A DNA stretch of 53,461 bases from CAZWZG01 sp964638245 (GCA_964638245.1 CAZWZG010000004.1:1-53461); one strand, 5' to 3'. Numbered from the stretch's first letter, positions 8,379 through 16,729 are shown. Program-made: numbers and translations. Notes: a model not told the origin generated them from the sequence alone.

Positions 8379-9125
8379 ATGCGCATAGGCTTCCTCGGCA
8401 CCGGCCATATCGCCGCTCCGATGGCACGCGCGCTGACCCGGGATGGCCACACCGTGACCGTCTCCGAGCGCAACGCCGAAACTGCTGCCGCCCTCGCCGC
8501 CAGTCATGGCATCGCCATAGCCCCAAATCAGGGCGTCCTAGACGCCGCGGACGTGGTCTTCCTCACCCTCCGCCCCGGCGTCTGGGAGGACGTGGTCAAA
8601 GACCTAACCTTCCGCCCCGATCACCGCATCGTCTCCGCCATGGCCGGACCCACGGTCGCACAGATATCCACCGCCACCGCGCCGGCCACCGACATCTCGC
8701 TCACCATTCCTCTGGGCCATATCGAGCACGGCGGCTGCCCCCTTCCGGTCTTCCCGGCAACCAGCCCCATGGCCGCTCTTTTTGGCGACAAGAACCCTGT
8801 CATCCCCCTTGAGCGAGAGGCCGACCTCACCGCTTACTTCTCCGCCTCCACCATCCTCACCGCCGCCCTCTCAAGCCTCATCGCGACCTCCGAATGGCTC
8901 GCCGCCGAGACCGGCGCCGAAGGCGACGCCGAGGCCTACACTCAGGCCCTCACCGCCAGCTATCTCTCTGCCCTCCCCGGCTCCTTGGCCGAGAGCCGCG
9001 CAGGGCTGACATACCCCAAGACACTCAATCGGGCGATGCTCGATGCACTCAGAGATATCGATCTCGAACCCACCATCAAACAGGCGCTCACCGACATGAC
9101 CGCCGCCATGAGGGCCCGTCCATGA
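8379..9125 (+). CDS. NAD(P)-binding reductase, ProC / P5C-reductase-like
   Basis: Rossmann-fold oxidoreductase, 248 residues. The N-terminus MRIGFLGTGHIAAPMARAL contains the GxGxxxxP dinucleotide motif at 6-13, followed by a ProC-type pattern (VTVSERNAETAAALA, DVVFLTLRP). The C-terminal half is helical, with a TYPKTLNRAML segment reminiscent of the pyrroline-5-carboxylate reductase dimerisation helix, but with little other visible similarity. GGGACCTCCC precedes the ATG. It overlaps the MttB-like gene by 4 bases. A role in reducing a cyclic imine or redox-recycling a pathway intermediate is inferred from context. A 3-hydroxyisobutyrate dehydrogenase-like activity is an alternative. Confidence 0.75.
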   Translation: MRIGFLGTGHIAAPMARALTRDGHTVTVSERNAETAAALAASHGIAIAPNQGVLDAADVVFLTLRPGVWEDVVKDLTFRPDHRIVSAMAGPTVAQISTATAPATDISLTIPLGHIEHGGCPLPVFPATSPMAALFGDKNPVIPLEREADLTAYFSASTILTAALSSLIATSEWLAAETGAEGDAEAYTQALTASYLSALPGSLAESRAGLTYPKTLNRAMLDALRDIDLEPTIKQALTDMTAAMRARP

Positions 9126-10672
9126 CCGTCGAAGCCGAAGGAAAGGTCCGCCGCGGCCGCGGCGCCCGCAAGGCCGTCCGCCAGACCCGCGACACCGCAA
9201 TGCTCCCCGCGCTTAAGCGCCGCCTGCCCCTGACCGAGCCCATGGACCAAAGCCAGATCGAGCGCATCGACGCCGCCTCCATGCATATCCTCGAAAACGT
9301 CGGTGTGATGTTCCGCGATCCCATTGCACTCGAAGACTGGAAACGCGCGGGCGCAAAGGTCGTGGGCGAGATGGTCTACCTCGACCGCGGCCTTGTGCGC
9401 GAGCTGATCGCCACGATCCCCGAAACCTTCACCTACCACGCCCGCAACCCGGCCAATACCCTGCCCTTCGGTAAGGATCACGCAATCTTCGTCCCGATGA
9501 CCGGCGCCCCCTACCTGCGCGACCTCGACGACGTCCGCCGCAACCCCACGCTCGACGACCTCGCCAATTTCCATAAGCTCAGCCACATGCTGCCCGCGAT
9601 CCACTCGTCGGCGCACCACATCGTCGAGCCCTACGACCACCCGATCAGCCAACGCCACCTGCGCATCACCTACTCTTCGATGAAACACTCCGACAAGACG
9701 TTCATGGGCATGACCACCAGCCCCAAGAACGCCGAAGACGTCATGGAGATGTGCGCGATCCTCTTTGGCGAAGACTTCATGGAAACTCACCCGGTCGTCA
9801 CCGGCAATTGCAACGGCAACTCGCCGCTGGTCTGGGACGAAACAATGCTCGGGGCGATGCGCGCGTTTTCCAAGCGTAATCAGCCCGTTCTCTGCTCGCC
9901 ATTCGTGCTGGGCGGCGCGAACACGCCCGCCTCCGTCGCGCCCACGGTCGCGCAACTCAACGCCGAAGCCCTCTCTGCCTTGGCCTACACACAAGTGATC
10001 CGCAAAGGCACGCCCGCGATTTATGGCCACTACCTTTCGACGGTGTCCATGAAGTCCGGCGCCCCCATGGCGGGCACCCCCGAAATCAGCCTCATGAACT
10101 TCATGATTGGCCAAATGGCCCGCTTCTACGAAGTCCCCTGGCGCACCTCCAACACGCTGGGTGGCGCGAAAACATTCGACGCCCAAGCAGGCTACGAATC
10201 CGCCATGACCATGAACGCCGTCCTTATGGCCGGTGCCAATTACATGTGGCACTCGGCGGGCTGGAACGAGGCGGGCATGCATTGCTCCATCGCCAAATTC
10301 GTGGTCGATGCCGAAATGTGCGCCATGGGCTACCGCATGGCCGAAGGCATCCGCTGGGATGACTTTGACGAAGCTCTTGCTGCCGTCGCCGACATCGGCC
10401 CCGGCGGCCATTACCTCGGCCACCCCCACACGCTCGAAAACTTCCAACGCGCCTTCTTCATGCCCGAGATGTTTGACAACAACTCGATCGAGCAATGGGC
10501 CGCCGAAGGCTCGGTTGAAATCACCGAGCGCGCGCTGCGCCACGCCAAAGCCCTTCTCGCCGACTACGAAGAACCCAAACTGGACGATGCCAAAAACGAA
10601 GAGCTTCTGGCCTATATCGCGCGCCGCGAACGCGAAATCCCCGCCGCCGACGCTCTGAATCAGGAATTCTGA
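9122..10672 (+). CDS. MttB-family (trimethylamine methyltransferase-like) protein, non-pyrrolysine
   Basis: 516 residues. It belongs to the trimethylamine methyltransferase family. The archaeal enzyme carries pyrrolysine from an in-frame amber codon; this frame has no internal TAG, so it is of the non-pyrrolysine type, some members of which demethylate glycine betaine or other quaternary amines onto a corrinoid protein. Visible family features include VTGNCNGNSPLVWDETML (about 223-240), the glycine-rich central barrel and DAQAGYESAMTMNAVLMAG (about 346-364). No corrinoid protein or its reactivase is adjacent. It overlaps both neighbours (ATGA and TGATG), so translation is probably coupled. 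The substrate is inferred to be an N-methylated amine. Confidence 0.88.
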   Translation: MTVEAEGKVRRGRGARKAVRQTRDTAMLPALKRRLPLTEPMDQSQIERIDAASMHILENVGVMFRDPIALEDWKRAGAKVVGEMVYLDRGLVRELIATIPETFTYHARNPANTLPFGKDHAIFVPMTGAPYLRDLDDVRRNPTLDDLANFHKLSHMLPAIHSSAHHIVEPYDHPISQRHLRITYSSMKHSDKTFMGMTTSPKNAEDVMEMCAILFGEDFMETHPVVTGNCNGNSPLVWDETMLGAMRAFSKRNQPVLCSPFVLGGANTPASVAPTVAQLNAEALSALAYTQVIRKGTPAIYGHYLSTVSMKSGAPMAGTPEISLMNFMIGQMARFYEVPWRTSNTLGGAKTFDAQAGYESAMTMNAVLMAGANYMWHSAGWNEAGMHCSIAKFVVDAEMCAMGYRMAEGIRWDDFDEALAAVADIGPGGHYLGHPHTLENFQRAFFMPEMFDNNSIEQWAAEGSVEITERALRHAKALLADYEEPKLDDAKNEELLAYIARREREIPAADALNQEF

Positions 10673-11403
10673 TGCGTTTTGAGGGCAAATCCGTCCTTGT
10701 CACCGGTGCCGCTGGCGGCATCGGGCGCGCGATCACGCAAGCCTTTCGTAACGAGGGCGCCCGGGTCGCGGTCAGCGACCGCGAAACCGCTTCGCTGGAC
10801 GCTGATGCTCATCTGCCGGGCGACCTTACGGACAGAGCCTTTTGCGACGCGTTACCTGCGGCGGCACGAGACGCCCTCGGGCGCCTCGATATCGTCATCA
10901 ACAACGCTGGCGTCATCACACGCGGCAAAATCACCGAAGCGACGGATGCTGATATAGCGCTGACCCTGGCGGTGAATGTTGAAGCGCCGACACGTATCTG
11001 TCGCGCGGCCATTCCTATCCTGGCAGCCGCAGGCGGTGGAGCGATCGTCAACACGGCGTCCTGCTGGGGGGTGCACCCGGGCCCAAACCATCCACTGTAT
11101 GTCATGTCCAAGGCCGCGCTTGCCTCACTGACCCAATGCCTGGGCCGTGACCACGCGGGCGACGGCATCCGCGTCAACGCGGTCTGCCCGAACGAAGTGA
11201 ATACGCCGATGATCCGCACCGGTTTTGAAACCCGCGGCTTGGATGCCGAACATGGGATCGCGGAACTAAATGCGAGCGTTCCACTGGGGCGGATCGCGGA
11301 GCCGGAAGACATTGCCGACGTTGTTACTTTCCTTGCCTCGGATGCCGCGCGTTACATCTGTGGAGCGCTCGTCGAGGTCAACGGTGGGAAGCCGGTCGGA
11401 TGA
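10672..11403 (+). CDS. SDR family NAD(P)-dependent oxidoreductase
   Basis: Classical short-chain dehydrogenase, 243 residues. The cofactor motif TGAAGGIG is at 11-18, NNAG near 80, the catalytic Ser in NTASCWG and the YxxxK pair in YVMSK. The C-terminus EVNGGKPVG is typical of the family. The start overlaps the mttB-like stop by one base. Two SDRs in a row suggest two successive alcohol/ketone steps, or a heteromeric pair. The substrate is unknown. Confidence 0.9.
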   Translation: MRFEGKSVLVTGAAGGIGRAITQAFRNEGARVAVSDRETASLDADAHLPGDLTDRAFCDALPAAARDALGRLDIVINNAGVITRGKITEATDADIALTLAVNVEAPTRICRAAIPILAAAGGGAIVNTASCWGVHPGPNHPLYVMSKAALASLTQCLGRDHAGDGIRVNAVCPNEVNTPMIRTGFETRGLDAEHGIAELNASVPLGRIAEPEDIADVVTFLASDAARYICGALVEVNGGKPVG

Positions 11404-12131
11404 AGGATCTTGCGGGCAAAACCGCGCTTGTCACCGGTGCATCTTCGGGCATGGGGGCTGCAACGGCGGCCCTTCTGGCTGAACGTGGCGCGCGCGTCTT
11501 CGCCGCCCAGCGCGGTTCGTCCGAGTTCGAGACCATTGCGGCTGACTTTGCCGACCCTTCCTCGCCCGAAGCCGTGATTGCTCAGATCACCGCCAAAGCC
11601 GGCGCACTCGACATCCTTGTGAACAACGCCGGCGTCATGCGGGAAGGCACCGTCGAAGAGACCTCGCTCGACGACTGGCACCTTCAGCTTCAGGTCAACC
11701 TCACCGCTCCGTTCCTGTTGATCCGCCACGCCATGCCCCTGTTGCGGGCGTCCAAGGGGTCGATCGTCAACGTCGGCTCCATCGAAGGGCTTGGGAATAA
11801 CCCGCGCCATCCGGCCTATGGCGCCTCCAAGGCGGGCCTGCATGGCCTGACCCGAGCGGTCGCGGTCGATCACGGGCCTGACGGTGTGCGCTGTAATGCG
11901 GTTGCCCCAGGTTGGATCGACACGCGCCTGAACGAAGACTTCATCGAAAGCATGCCTGACCCGGCCCAGTTTCGTGCTGAGATCGGCTCGATCCACCCGC
12001 TGCGCCGCACAGGTAGCCACGAGGACGTCGCCCGCCTGATCGTCTGGCTTGCTTCCCCCGAAGCCGCGTTTGTCACCGGTCAGGTCTGGACTATCGACGG
12101 CGGCCGCATGACCCAGCTGTCGCTTCCATGA
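11400..12131 (+). CDS. SDR family oxidoreductase
   Basis: Second classical short-chain dehydrogenase of the operon, 243 residues, with TGASSGMG (11-18), NNAGVM, the Ser of NVGSIEG and YGASK. It ends with WTIDGGRM, a fabG-like C-terminal pattern. It overlaps the first SDR by ATGA and the FAD oxidase gene by ATGA. It is clearly diverged from its neighbour, so the pair is not a recent duplication. The substrate is unknown; context links it to the amine-catabolism operon. Confidence 0.9.
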   Translation: MKDLAGKTALVTGASSGMGAATAALLAERGARVFAAQRGSSEFETIAADFADPSSPEAVIAQITAKAGALDILVNNAGVMREGTVEETSLDDWHLQLQVNLTAPFLLIRHAMPLLRASKGSIVNVGSIEGLGNNPRHPAYGASKAGLHGLTRAVAVDHGPDGVRCNAVAPGWIDTRLNEDFIESMPDPAQFRAEIGSIHPLRRTGSHEDVARLIVWLASPEAAFVTGQVWTIDGGRMTQLSLP

Positions 12132-13459
12132 AAGTTTCCCGGCTGCCCAAGGACCCTGGCCCTGCCGGATGGAACCGGCTCTTGCCGAAGCCGGAGCCGG
12201 CAACGCCTCTTGAGGCAGATACGACCTCGGACTGGCTCGTTATTGGTGGGGGCTTTGCCGGACTCGCCGCCGCATTGCGCCTGTCGCAGCTTCACGAAGG
12301 CGACCGGATCACCGTCCTTGATGCCACGCGCATCGCAGACGGCCCCGCCGGGCGCAATTCGGGCTTCATGATCGATTTGCCCCACGACCTGTCCCACAAC
12401 GACTATGCCGCTGCGGGAGATCACACACACGAAATCAACACCAATCGCGCCGGGATCGCATTTGCCCAAGAGGCGGTACAAACCTTTGGTCTAGGTGCTG
12501 AGGCCTTCAATCCATGCGGTAAGATCAATGCGGCGGCCAGCACCAAGGGAATGAAGCTCAACGCCGAATACTCAAAGCATCTCAATGCGATAGGAGAAGA
12601 GAACGAACTTCTGGATGCCGCCGAGATGGAGCGCATCACCGGGACGACGTACTACAAAGGCGGACTTTTCACGCCGGGCACGGCAATTATTCAACCCGCC
12701 TCCTTTGTGCGCGGCGTCGCAAACGGGTTGCGTTCCAACCGCGTCCTGATCCACGAAAACTCACCCGTCACCGAACTGTCCCGCTCCGGCCAAACCTGGC
12801 GCGCGACCACGCCAAAAGGGTCTGTCAGCGCGCCAAAGGTCATCCTTGCCGTAAACGGCCATCTTGCCAGCTTTGGCCATTTCACCAACCGCTTGCTGCA
12901 TGTCTTCACCTACGCCTCGATGACACGTGCACTGACGGAAGCCGAAGTGGGCCGTCTTGGCGGCGACCCGAACTGGGGCGTCACTCCGGCCCACCCGATG
13001 GGCACAACGGTGCGGCGCGTTTCGGGGACCGGCGGCGATCGCATCGTCATTCGTAACCGCTTTACCCTTGACCCCAAAATGGAAGTGACGCCTGCGCGCA
13101 TTGTTTCTGTCGGGCGCGACCACGACCGCGCCTTTGCCGCCCGTTTTCCCATGCTCAACGGAGTCGAAATGGAGCATCGCTGGGGCGGTCGCCTTTGCCT
13201 GTCGCGCAACAGTGTTCAGATCATCAGGGAGCTCGAACCGGGCCTTTATTCCGCCTGTTGTCAGAATGGTTTGGGCACCGCCAAGGGCACGCTTGCAGGC
13301 ATGCTTGCCGCGGAACTGGCCAGCGGCGTCGAAAGCGACCTTTTGCAAGCGATGACCAGAGCAGAAGATCCCGTGCGCCTACCGCCTGCACCGGCCACAT
13401 GGCTTGGCGCAAATGCGCGCATGCGTCTGGGCGAAGCGCAAGCTGGCAAAGACCTCTAG
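12128..13459 (+). CDS. FAD-dependent amine/D-amino-acid oxidase-like protein (DadA/PuuB type)
   Basis: DAO-superfamily flavoenzyme, 443 residues. The FAD-binding VIGGGFAGLAAALRL motif begins near residue 38, after a roughly 35-residue lead, followed by the DAO-type GPAGRNSGFMIDLP. Near the C-terminus RWGGRLCLSRN and CCQNGLGTAKGTLAGMLAAEL match the gamma-glutamylputrescine oxidase/sarcosine oxidase-like branch. It probably oxidises a secondary or primary amine, giving imine or aldehyde plus hydrogen peroxide or reduced quinone. It is last in the overlapping gene string and would feed the aldehyde dehydrogenase. The exact substrate is not readable. Confidence 0.87.
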   Translation: MKVSRLPKDPGPAGWNRLLPKPEPATPLEADTTSDWLVIGGGFAGLAAALRLSQLHEGDRITVLDATRIADGPAGRNSGFMIDLPHDLSHNDYAAAGDHTHEINTNRAGIAFAQEAVQTFGLGAEAFNPCGKINAAASTKGMKLNAEYSKHLNAIGEENELLDAAEMERITGTTYYKGGLFTPGTAIIQPASFVRGVANGLRSNRVLIHENSPVTELSRSGQTWRATTPKGSVSAPKVILAVNGHLASFGHFTNRLLHVFTYASMTRALTEAEVGRLGGDPNWGVTPAHPMGTTVRRVSGTGGDRIVIRNRFTLDPKMEVTPARIVSVGRDHDRAFAARFPMLNGVEMEHRWGGRLCLSRNSVQIIRELEPGLYSACCQNGLGTAKGTLAGMLAAELASGVESDLLQAMTRAEDPVRLPPAPATWLGANARMRLGEAQAGKDL

Positions 13460-13484
13460 CCGTCAAACCCATGGACCCAAACCA

Positions 13485-13510
13485 TTTTGTCGCAGGCGAC
13501 CGCGACAAAA
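13485..13510. terminator. Inverted repeat after the catabolic operon, possible terminator or operator
   Basis: Perfect 9-base arms TTTTGTCGC (13485-13493) and GCGACAAAA (13502-13510) enclose an 8-base loop, 26 bases after the oxidase stop. The A/T ends give a T-run on both strands, so it could stop transcription in either direction. A repressor site for the following small gene is an alternative. Confidence 0.4.
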
Positions 13511-13579
13511 GGGCTCTTTCCATCCGTCCCTCCAGCGCTTTCTTCAAGCTCAAGAAAACGCTCAACAAGGAAGACATAC

Positions 13580-13912
13580 ATGTTTCGCACTGCGATGGGA
13601 CTGATCAAGAACACACCCGCCTTCAAAGCCGGGCGCAAAGCCGGCGAAGCGGGCAAACCCGCATCCGCAAATCCCTACACGGCTGGAAGCGGACATTTTG
13701 CGGATTGGGAGTTTGGCTGGCACTTTGGCGCCCGTGAAAAGGCCGCAAACCAGAACCGTGCGGCCGTGAATTCCGCGCCCGAGGCCACCCCATTCGAACT
13801 TGGCGCACTTGCCGCGGCCGATGGGTTCGCAAGCACATCCAACCCTTTTCACTTTGGGCACCCGTCCCACGCTGAATGGCGCCGCGGATGGGCGCATCGC
13901 AAAGCGAGCTAA
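13580..13912 (+). CDS. Small protein with two tandem RMF-like blocks
   Basis: 110 residues, start ATG at 13580 with AAGGAAG 6 bases upstream. Two copies of a ribosome-modulation-factor-like pattern are visible, offset by exactly 57 residues: AFKAGRKAGEAGKPASANPY followed by W43 and GW46-47, then PFELGALAAADGFASTSNPF followed by W100 and GW103-104. Both keep G-x5-N, NP(Y/F)-x9-W and W-x2-GW spacing, as in Escherichia coli Rmf (AG.AG....CPY.........W..GW). Single-block RMF dimerises 70S ribosomes; a fused double block could act as one chain or have another ribosome role. The stop region overlaps the end of recO by 4 bases (convergent). The function is inferred from the motif alone. Confidence 0.72.
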   Translation: MFRTAMGLIKNTPAFKAGRKAGEAGKPASANPYTAGSGHFADWEFGWHFGAREKAANQNRAAVNSAPEATPFELGALAAADGFASTSNPFHFGHPSHAEWRRGWAHRKAS

Positions 13913-14634
13913 TCACTGCGGCGCGCGAGGCGATCCAGCAGTCGTCCGCGCGCCTCAGGCAAGGCGCCGTCGCGCAATTCATGCGCGACGCGGTCATTGA
14001 GGAAATGCCCGGTGACATGCAGCGCTTCCAAAACGGCCTCACGGTGTCCATCGCCTCGCCCGACTAACGCGGGCGCAAACGGCAAAAGACGATCCTTGTA
14101 ATCACCCGCGCCCGCAGCGGTGACGGCCCGCCCGGTGCGCGGAGAGATGTATTCCAACCCTTCAGTTGCACCGGTGACGGCGCAGGATGCCAAGTCCAGA
14201 CCAAACCCCAACTCTTCAAGAAGGGTCAGTTCCCATCGGACATAGGCGAGCGGCCAATGTGCGTTTTCCTCTGCCATATCAAGAAGAGCGACAGTGCGGT
14301 GATAGAGCGCCGGGTGCGGCTCTCGTTCCGCCAAAACGCGGGAAAGCAAGGCGACTACGGCATTCAAAGCGGCCAAAGCATCCCGGTCCGCCAATAGTCC
14401 GGCCCGGCTTTTGACCGGCTCGACGGCATAGACACCGATGTGATCATCCAGTCGCGCACGCCAATTCAGCGCAACCCCGCTGCCCGGTTCAAGCATCGCC
14501 GCCATCTTGCGCGACGCCCCTCCCCGAACAACGCCCGCATGACGTCCATGTTCAGCCGTTAGGGCATCGACGATTGCGGCGGTCTCGCCATGGCGGCGCA
14601 CCGCCAGAATGATCCCCTCGTCGCGCCAGTCCAT
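13909..14634 (-). CDS. recO: DNA repair protein RecO
   Basis: Recombination mediator that helps load RecA at gaps, 241 residues, typical length. The N-terminal OB fold starts MDWRDEGIILAVRRHGETAAIVDALT. The middle VVRGGASRK and the helical LLEELGFGLDLASCAVTG are hallmark RecO segments. The zinc-finger cysteines of some RecOs are reduced to a single Cys here, as in many alphaproteobacteria. It is the last gene of the minus-strand core operon after DUF1491 and era. The start ATG is preceded by CGAGGGCAG. Confidence 0.92.
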   Translation of the reverse strand: MDWRDEGIILAVRRHGETAAIVDALTAEHGRHAGVVRGGASRKMAAMLEPGSGVALNWRARLDDHIGVYAVEPVKSRAGLLADRDALAALNAVVALLSRVLAEREPHPALYHRTVALLDMAEENAHWPLAYVRWELTLLEELGFGLDLASCAVTGATEGLEYISPRTGRAVTAAGAGDYKDRLLPFAPALVGRGDGHREAVLEALHVTGHFLNDRVAHELRDGALPEARGRLLDRLARRSD

Positions 14635-14660
14635 CTGCCCTCGAAACGCTCTCCGGTTCC

Positions 14661-14730
14661 TTCATCTGGCCCCAAATATCCCGGTGGGGCAAGGGAGGCA
14701 GCGCCTCCCAACCGGCCCGTAGGGCCGACC
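14661..14730. repeat. Intergenic repeat family B, copy 1 (with GGGAGGC hairpin)
   Basis: The spacer between recO and DUF1491 starts TTCATCTGGCCCCAAATATC and ends in a hairpin GGGAGGC (14693-14699) / GCCTCCC (14703-14709) with a 3-base loop. The 32 bases from 14683 match 25717-25748 with one difference. The leading segment matches 16013-16036 on the opposite strand. It is a dispersed non-coding element. Confidence 0.6.
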
Positions 14731-14734
14731 ATGT

Positions 14735-15070
14735 TCAGCCGTCGGCCAACCCATCCTCATCCAGAAGATGGCGGCCATCCCTGCTTTCGATCTCGATCAC
14801 CCAAAGGTCAGGGTCAAATTCGCGTTGTCGCGCAGCCGCCGCGTCGACATCGGCCTCGGCCCCTTCACTGAGGATCACCCAAGCCCTTGCGCCGGTCGTC
14901 AAATCAATGCTGCGCTGATAAAGCACGGCCTTACCATCCAACGTCGCCAGCTTGACCAGAACCGCGCCCGCCGTCGCATCGCCCTTGGCGGTCACATAGG
15001 CCGGGATCCCGGCCGCTTCGAGCCGAGCGCGATAGGCGGCCACCCAGATACCGGTTGCCAGTCGGCTCAC
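14735..15070 (-). CDS. DUF1491 family protein
   Basis: 111 residues, a conserved alphaproteobacterial protein of unknown function usually found near era/recO. GTG start overlapping the era stop by 4 bases (GTGA), which implies coupled translation. It begins SRLATGIWVAAYRARLEAAG and has a central AVLVKLATLDGKAVLYQRS strand region, both recognisable for this family. No catalytic motif, signal peptide or membrane segment is visible. Its position inside the era-recO operon suggests an RNA or DNA housekeeping link, which is inference only. Confidence 0.85.
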   Translation of the reverse strand: MSRLATGIWVAAYRARLEAAGIPAYVTAKGDATAGAVLVKLATLDGKAVLYQRSIDLTTGARAWVILSEGAEADVDAAAARQREFDPDLWVIEIESRDGRHLLDEDGLADG

Positions 15071-15975
15071 GCCTTCCCGTCCGAAAAGTCGAGGCCCATT
15101 TCGCGGTAGCGTTCAGCCTCTTCCAACCAACCGGGTCGTACCTTCACTTGGAGGAACAGGTGCGCACGACGGCCAATCATTTCCTCTATGTCGACGCGGG
15201 CGGCCTGACCAACGGCTTTGATCGTTTCGCCCTTTTTTCCAAGGACGATCCCCTTATGGCCGTCACGGGCGACATAGACGATCTGGTCGATCCGCGCCGA
15301 CCCGTCATCCCGGTCTTCCCAATTCTCGGTCTCGACCGTGAGTTGGTAGGGCAACTCCTGATGGAGCCGCAGGGTAAGCTTTTCGCGCGTGATTTCGGCC
15401 GCGAGCATCCGCATGGGCAGATCCGAGATTTCATCTTCGGGATAGAGCAAGGGCCCTTCGGGCAAACGTTTGGCCAGATGCTCTTTCAGTGCGGGAACGC
15501 CGTGCCCGCGCTCGGCAGAGATCATGAAGGTCTCATCAAACGCGAAACGCTTGTTCAATTCTTCGGTCAAACCCAGCAGAACGGGTGCCTCGACCTTGTC
15601 GATCTTGTTGATCGCCAGAAGGACCGATGCATCGCCGCCGCGGTTTTGCAGGCCATCCAGGATGGCTTCGACGCCTGGTGTGATGCCGCGATGCGCCTCC
15701 ACAAGGAGAACCACGAGGTCTGCGTCCGCCGCACCCGTCCAGGCGGCGGCGACCATCGCGCGATCAAGATGTCGGCGAGGCTTGAACAGGCCCGGCGTGT
15801 CGATGAACACGATCTGGGACTGACCCTCCATCGCGACGCCACGGATCCGCGCGCGCGTGGTTTGCACCTTGTGGGTCACGATCGAAACCTTGGCTCCGAC
15901 CATAGCATTCAAGAGCGTGGACTTACCCGCATTAGGCTCGCCAATGAGGGCAACAAAACCGGCGCGCGTGGTCAT
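15067..15975 (-). CDS. era: GTPase Era
   Basis: Essential GTPase binding the 3' end of 16S rRNA in 30S assembly, 302 residues. G1 is GEPNAGKST (about 10-18), G3 DTPG, G4 NKID, and the C-terminal KH domain carries GHKGIVLGKKGETIKAVG. The start is ATG at 15975 (MTTRAGFVALIG). A longer open frame upstream runs through repeat DNA and part of rnc in another frame and is not genuine. It is co-directional with rnc and separated from it by 70 bases that hold a family B repeat segment. Confidence 0.95.
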   Translation of the reverse strand: MTTRAGFVALIGEPNAGKSTLLNAMVGAKVSIVTHKVQTTRARIRGVAMEGQSQIVFIDTPGLFKPRRHLDRAMVAAAWTGAADADLVVLLVEAHRGITPGVEAILDGLQNRGGDASVLLAINKIDKVEAPVLLGLTEELNKRFAFDETFMISAERGHGVPALKEHLAKRLPEGPLLYPEDEISDLPMRMLAAEITREKLTLRLHQELPYQLTVETENWEDRDDGSARIDQIVYVARDGHKGIVLGKKGETIKAVGQAARVDIEEMIGRRAHLFLQVKVRPGWLEEAERYREMGLDFSDGKA

Positions 15976-16012
15976 GGTCGGTGCCCGCTGGGGGACCAGC
16001 CCCCCAGACCCC

Positions 16013-16036
16013 CCGGGATATTTCGGGCCAGATGAA
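16013..16036 (-). repeat. Intergenic repeat family B segment (rnc-era spacer)
   Basis: On the minus strand this reads TTCATCTGGCCCGAAATATC then CCGG, matching the leading part of the copy at 14661 with one mismatch in the shared block. It is followed by G-rich sequence instead of the GGGAGGC hairpin, so the downstream half differs. It sits between rnc and era. Confidence 0.55.
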
Positions 16037-16045
16037 GAAGCTGAC

Positions 16046-16729
16046 TCATTTGGACTCCAGTGTTTTGAGAAGGGCGTTTGCCGCGTCGCGTTCGGCATTG
16101 CGTTTAGAAGCCGCCTGCGCGCGCGCCGTTTCGCCTGAGGCAAGCGAAACTTCGATTGTGAAAAGAGGGGCATGATCGGGGCCGGTTCGGGCCACTTCGA
16201 TGTAGTCCGGTGGCGCAAGGCCGCGCGCCTGTGCCCATTCCTGAAGCGCGGATTTCGGGTCGCGCGCGTCGGTTTCTACGGTCTCGATACGCGCGCCCCA
16301 AAGGGTCAGGACGACGGACCGCGCGGCCTCGAGCCCGGCGTCGAGATAAATCGCAGCGATCACCGCCTCCATCGCGTCGCCCAGCATCGCCACCTTCTTA
16401 CGCCCCCCGGTTTTCATTTCGGAGCGCCCGAGTTTCATGACCGCGCCGAGATCGATTTCGCGCGCGATTTCGGCGCATGTTTCCTTGCGGATCAACGCGT
16501 TATACCGAGGTGCAAGCTGACCTTCGCTTGCTTCAGGGTCCTGCTGGAACAACGCCTCGGCAATGATCAGGTTCAGAACGCGGTCGCCCAGAAACTCAAG
16601 TCGTTGGTTGTCAGGGCGCGTCGCACTGGAAATCGACGCATGGGTCAGGGACCGCACCAGGAGGTCGGGCGAGGCAAAGCGATGGCCGAGCCGCTGCGAA
16701 AACGCCGTCAGCTCACCCGAAAGCTTCAT
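16046..16729 (-). CDS. rnc: Ribonuclease III
   Basis: Double-strand-specific endoribonuclease that processes rRNA precursors and regulatory duplexes, 227 residues. The nuclease signature is RLEFLGDRVLNLIIAEALF (about 42-60), with Arg where most homologues have Ala after GD. The second acidic cluster is GDAMEAVIAAIYLDAG. The C-terminal dsRNA-binding domain has PKSALQEWAQARGL and ASKRNAERDAANALL. The start is ATG 16729, overlapping the lepB stop as ATGA; an in-frame upstream ATG would run into lepB and is less likely. Confidence 0.95.
   Translation of the reverse strand: MKLSGELTAFSQRLGHRFASPDLLVRSLTHASISSATRPDNQRLEFLGDRVLNLIIAEALFQQDPEASEGQLAPRYNALIRKETCAEIAREIDLGAVMKLGRSEMKTGGRKKVAMLGDAMEAVIAAIYLDAGLEAARSVVLTLWGARIETVETDARDPKSALQEWAQARGLAPPDYIEVARTGPDHAPLFTIEVSLASGETARAQAASKRNAERDAANALLKTLESK

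Noticed and set aside
8960..10543. 527-residue open frame antisense to the MttB-like gene
   Set aside because: His/Gly/Val/Arg-rich composition typical of the reverse complement of a GC-rich gene; the sense frame has clear family motifs and coupled start/stop codons.
16046..16218. N-terminal extension of Era into the rnc region
   Set aside because: The extra residues are encoded by the spacer repeat and the rnc 3' end in another frame; MTTRAGFVALIG at 15975 matches the family start.
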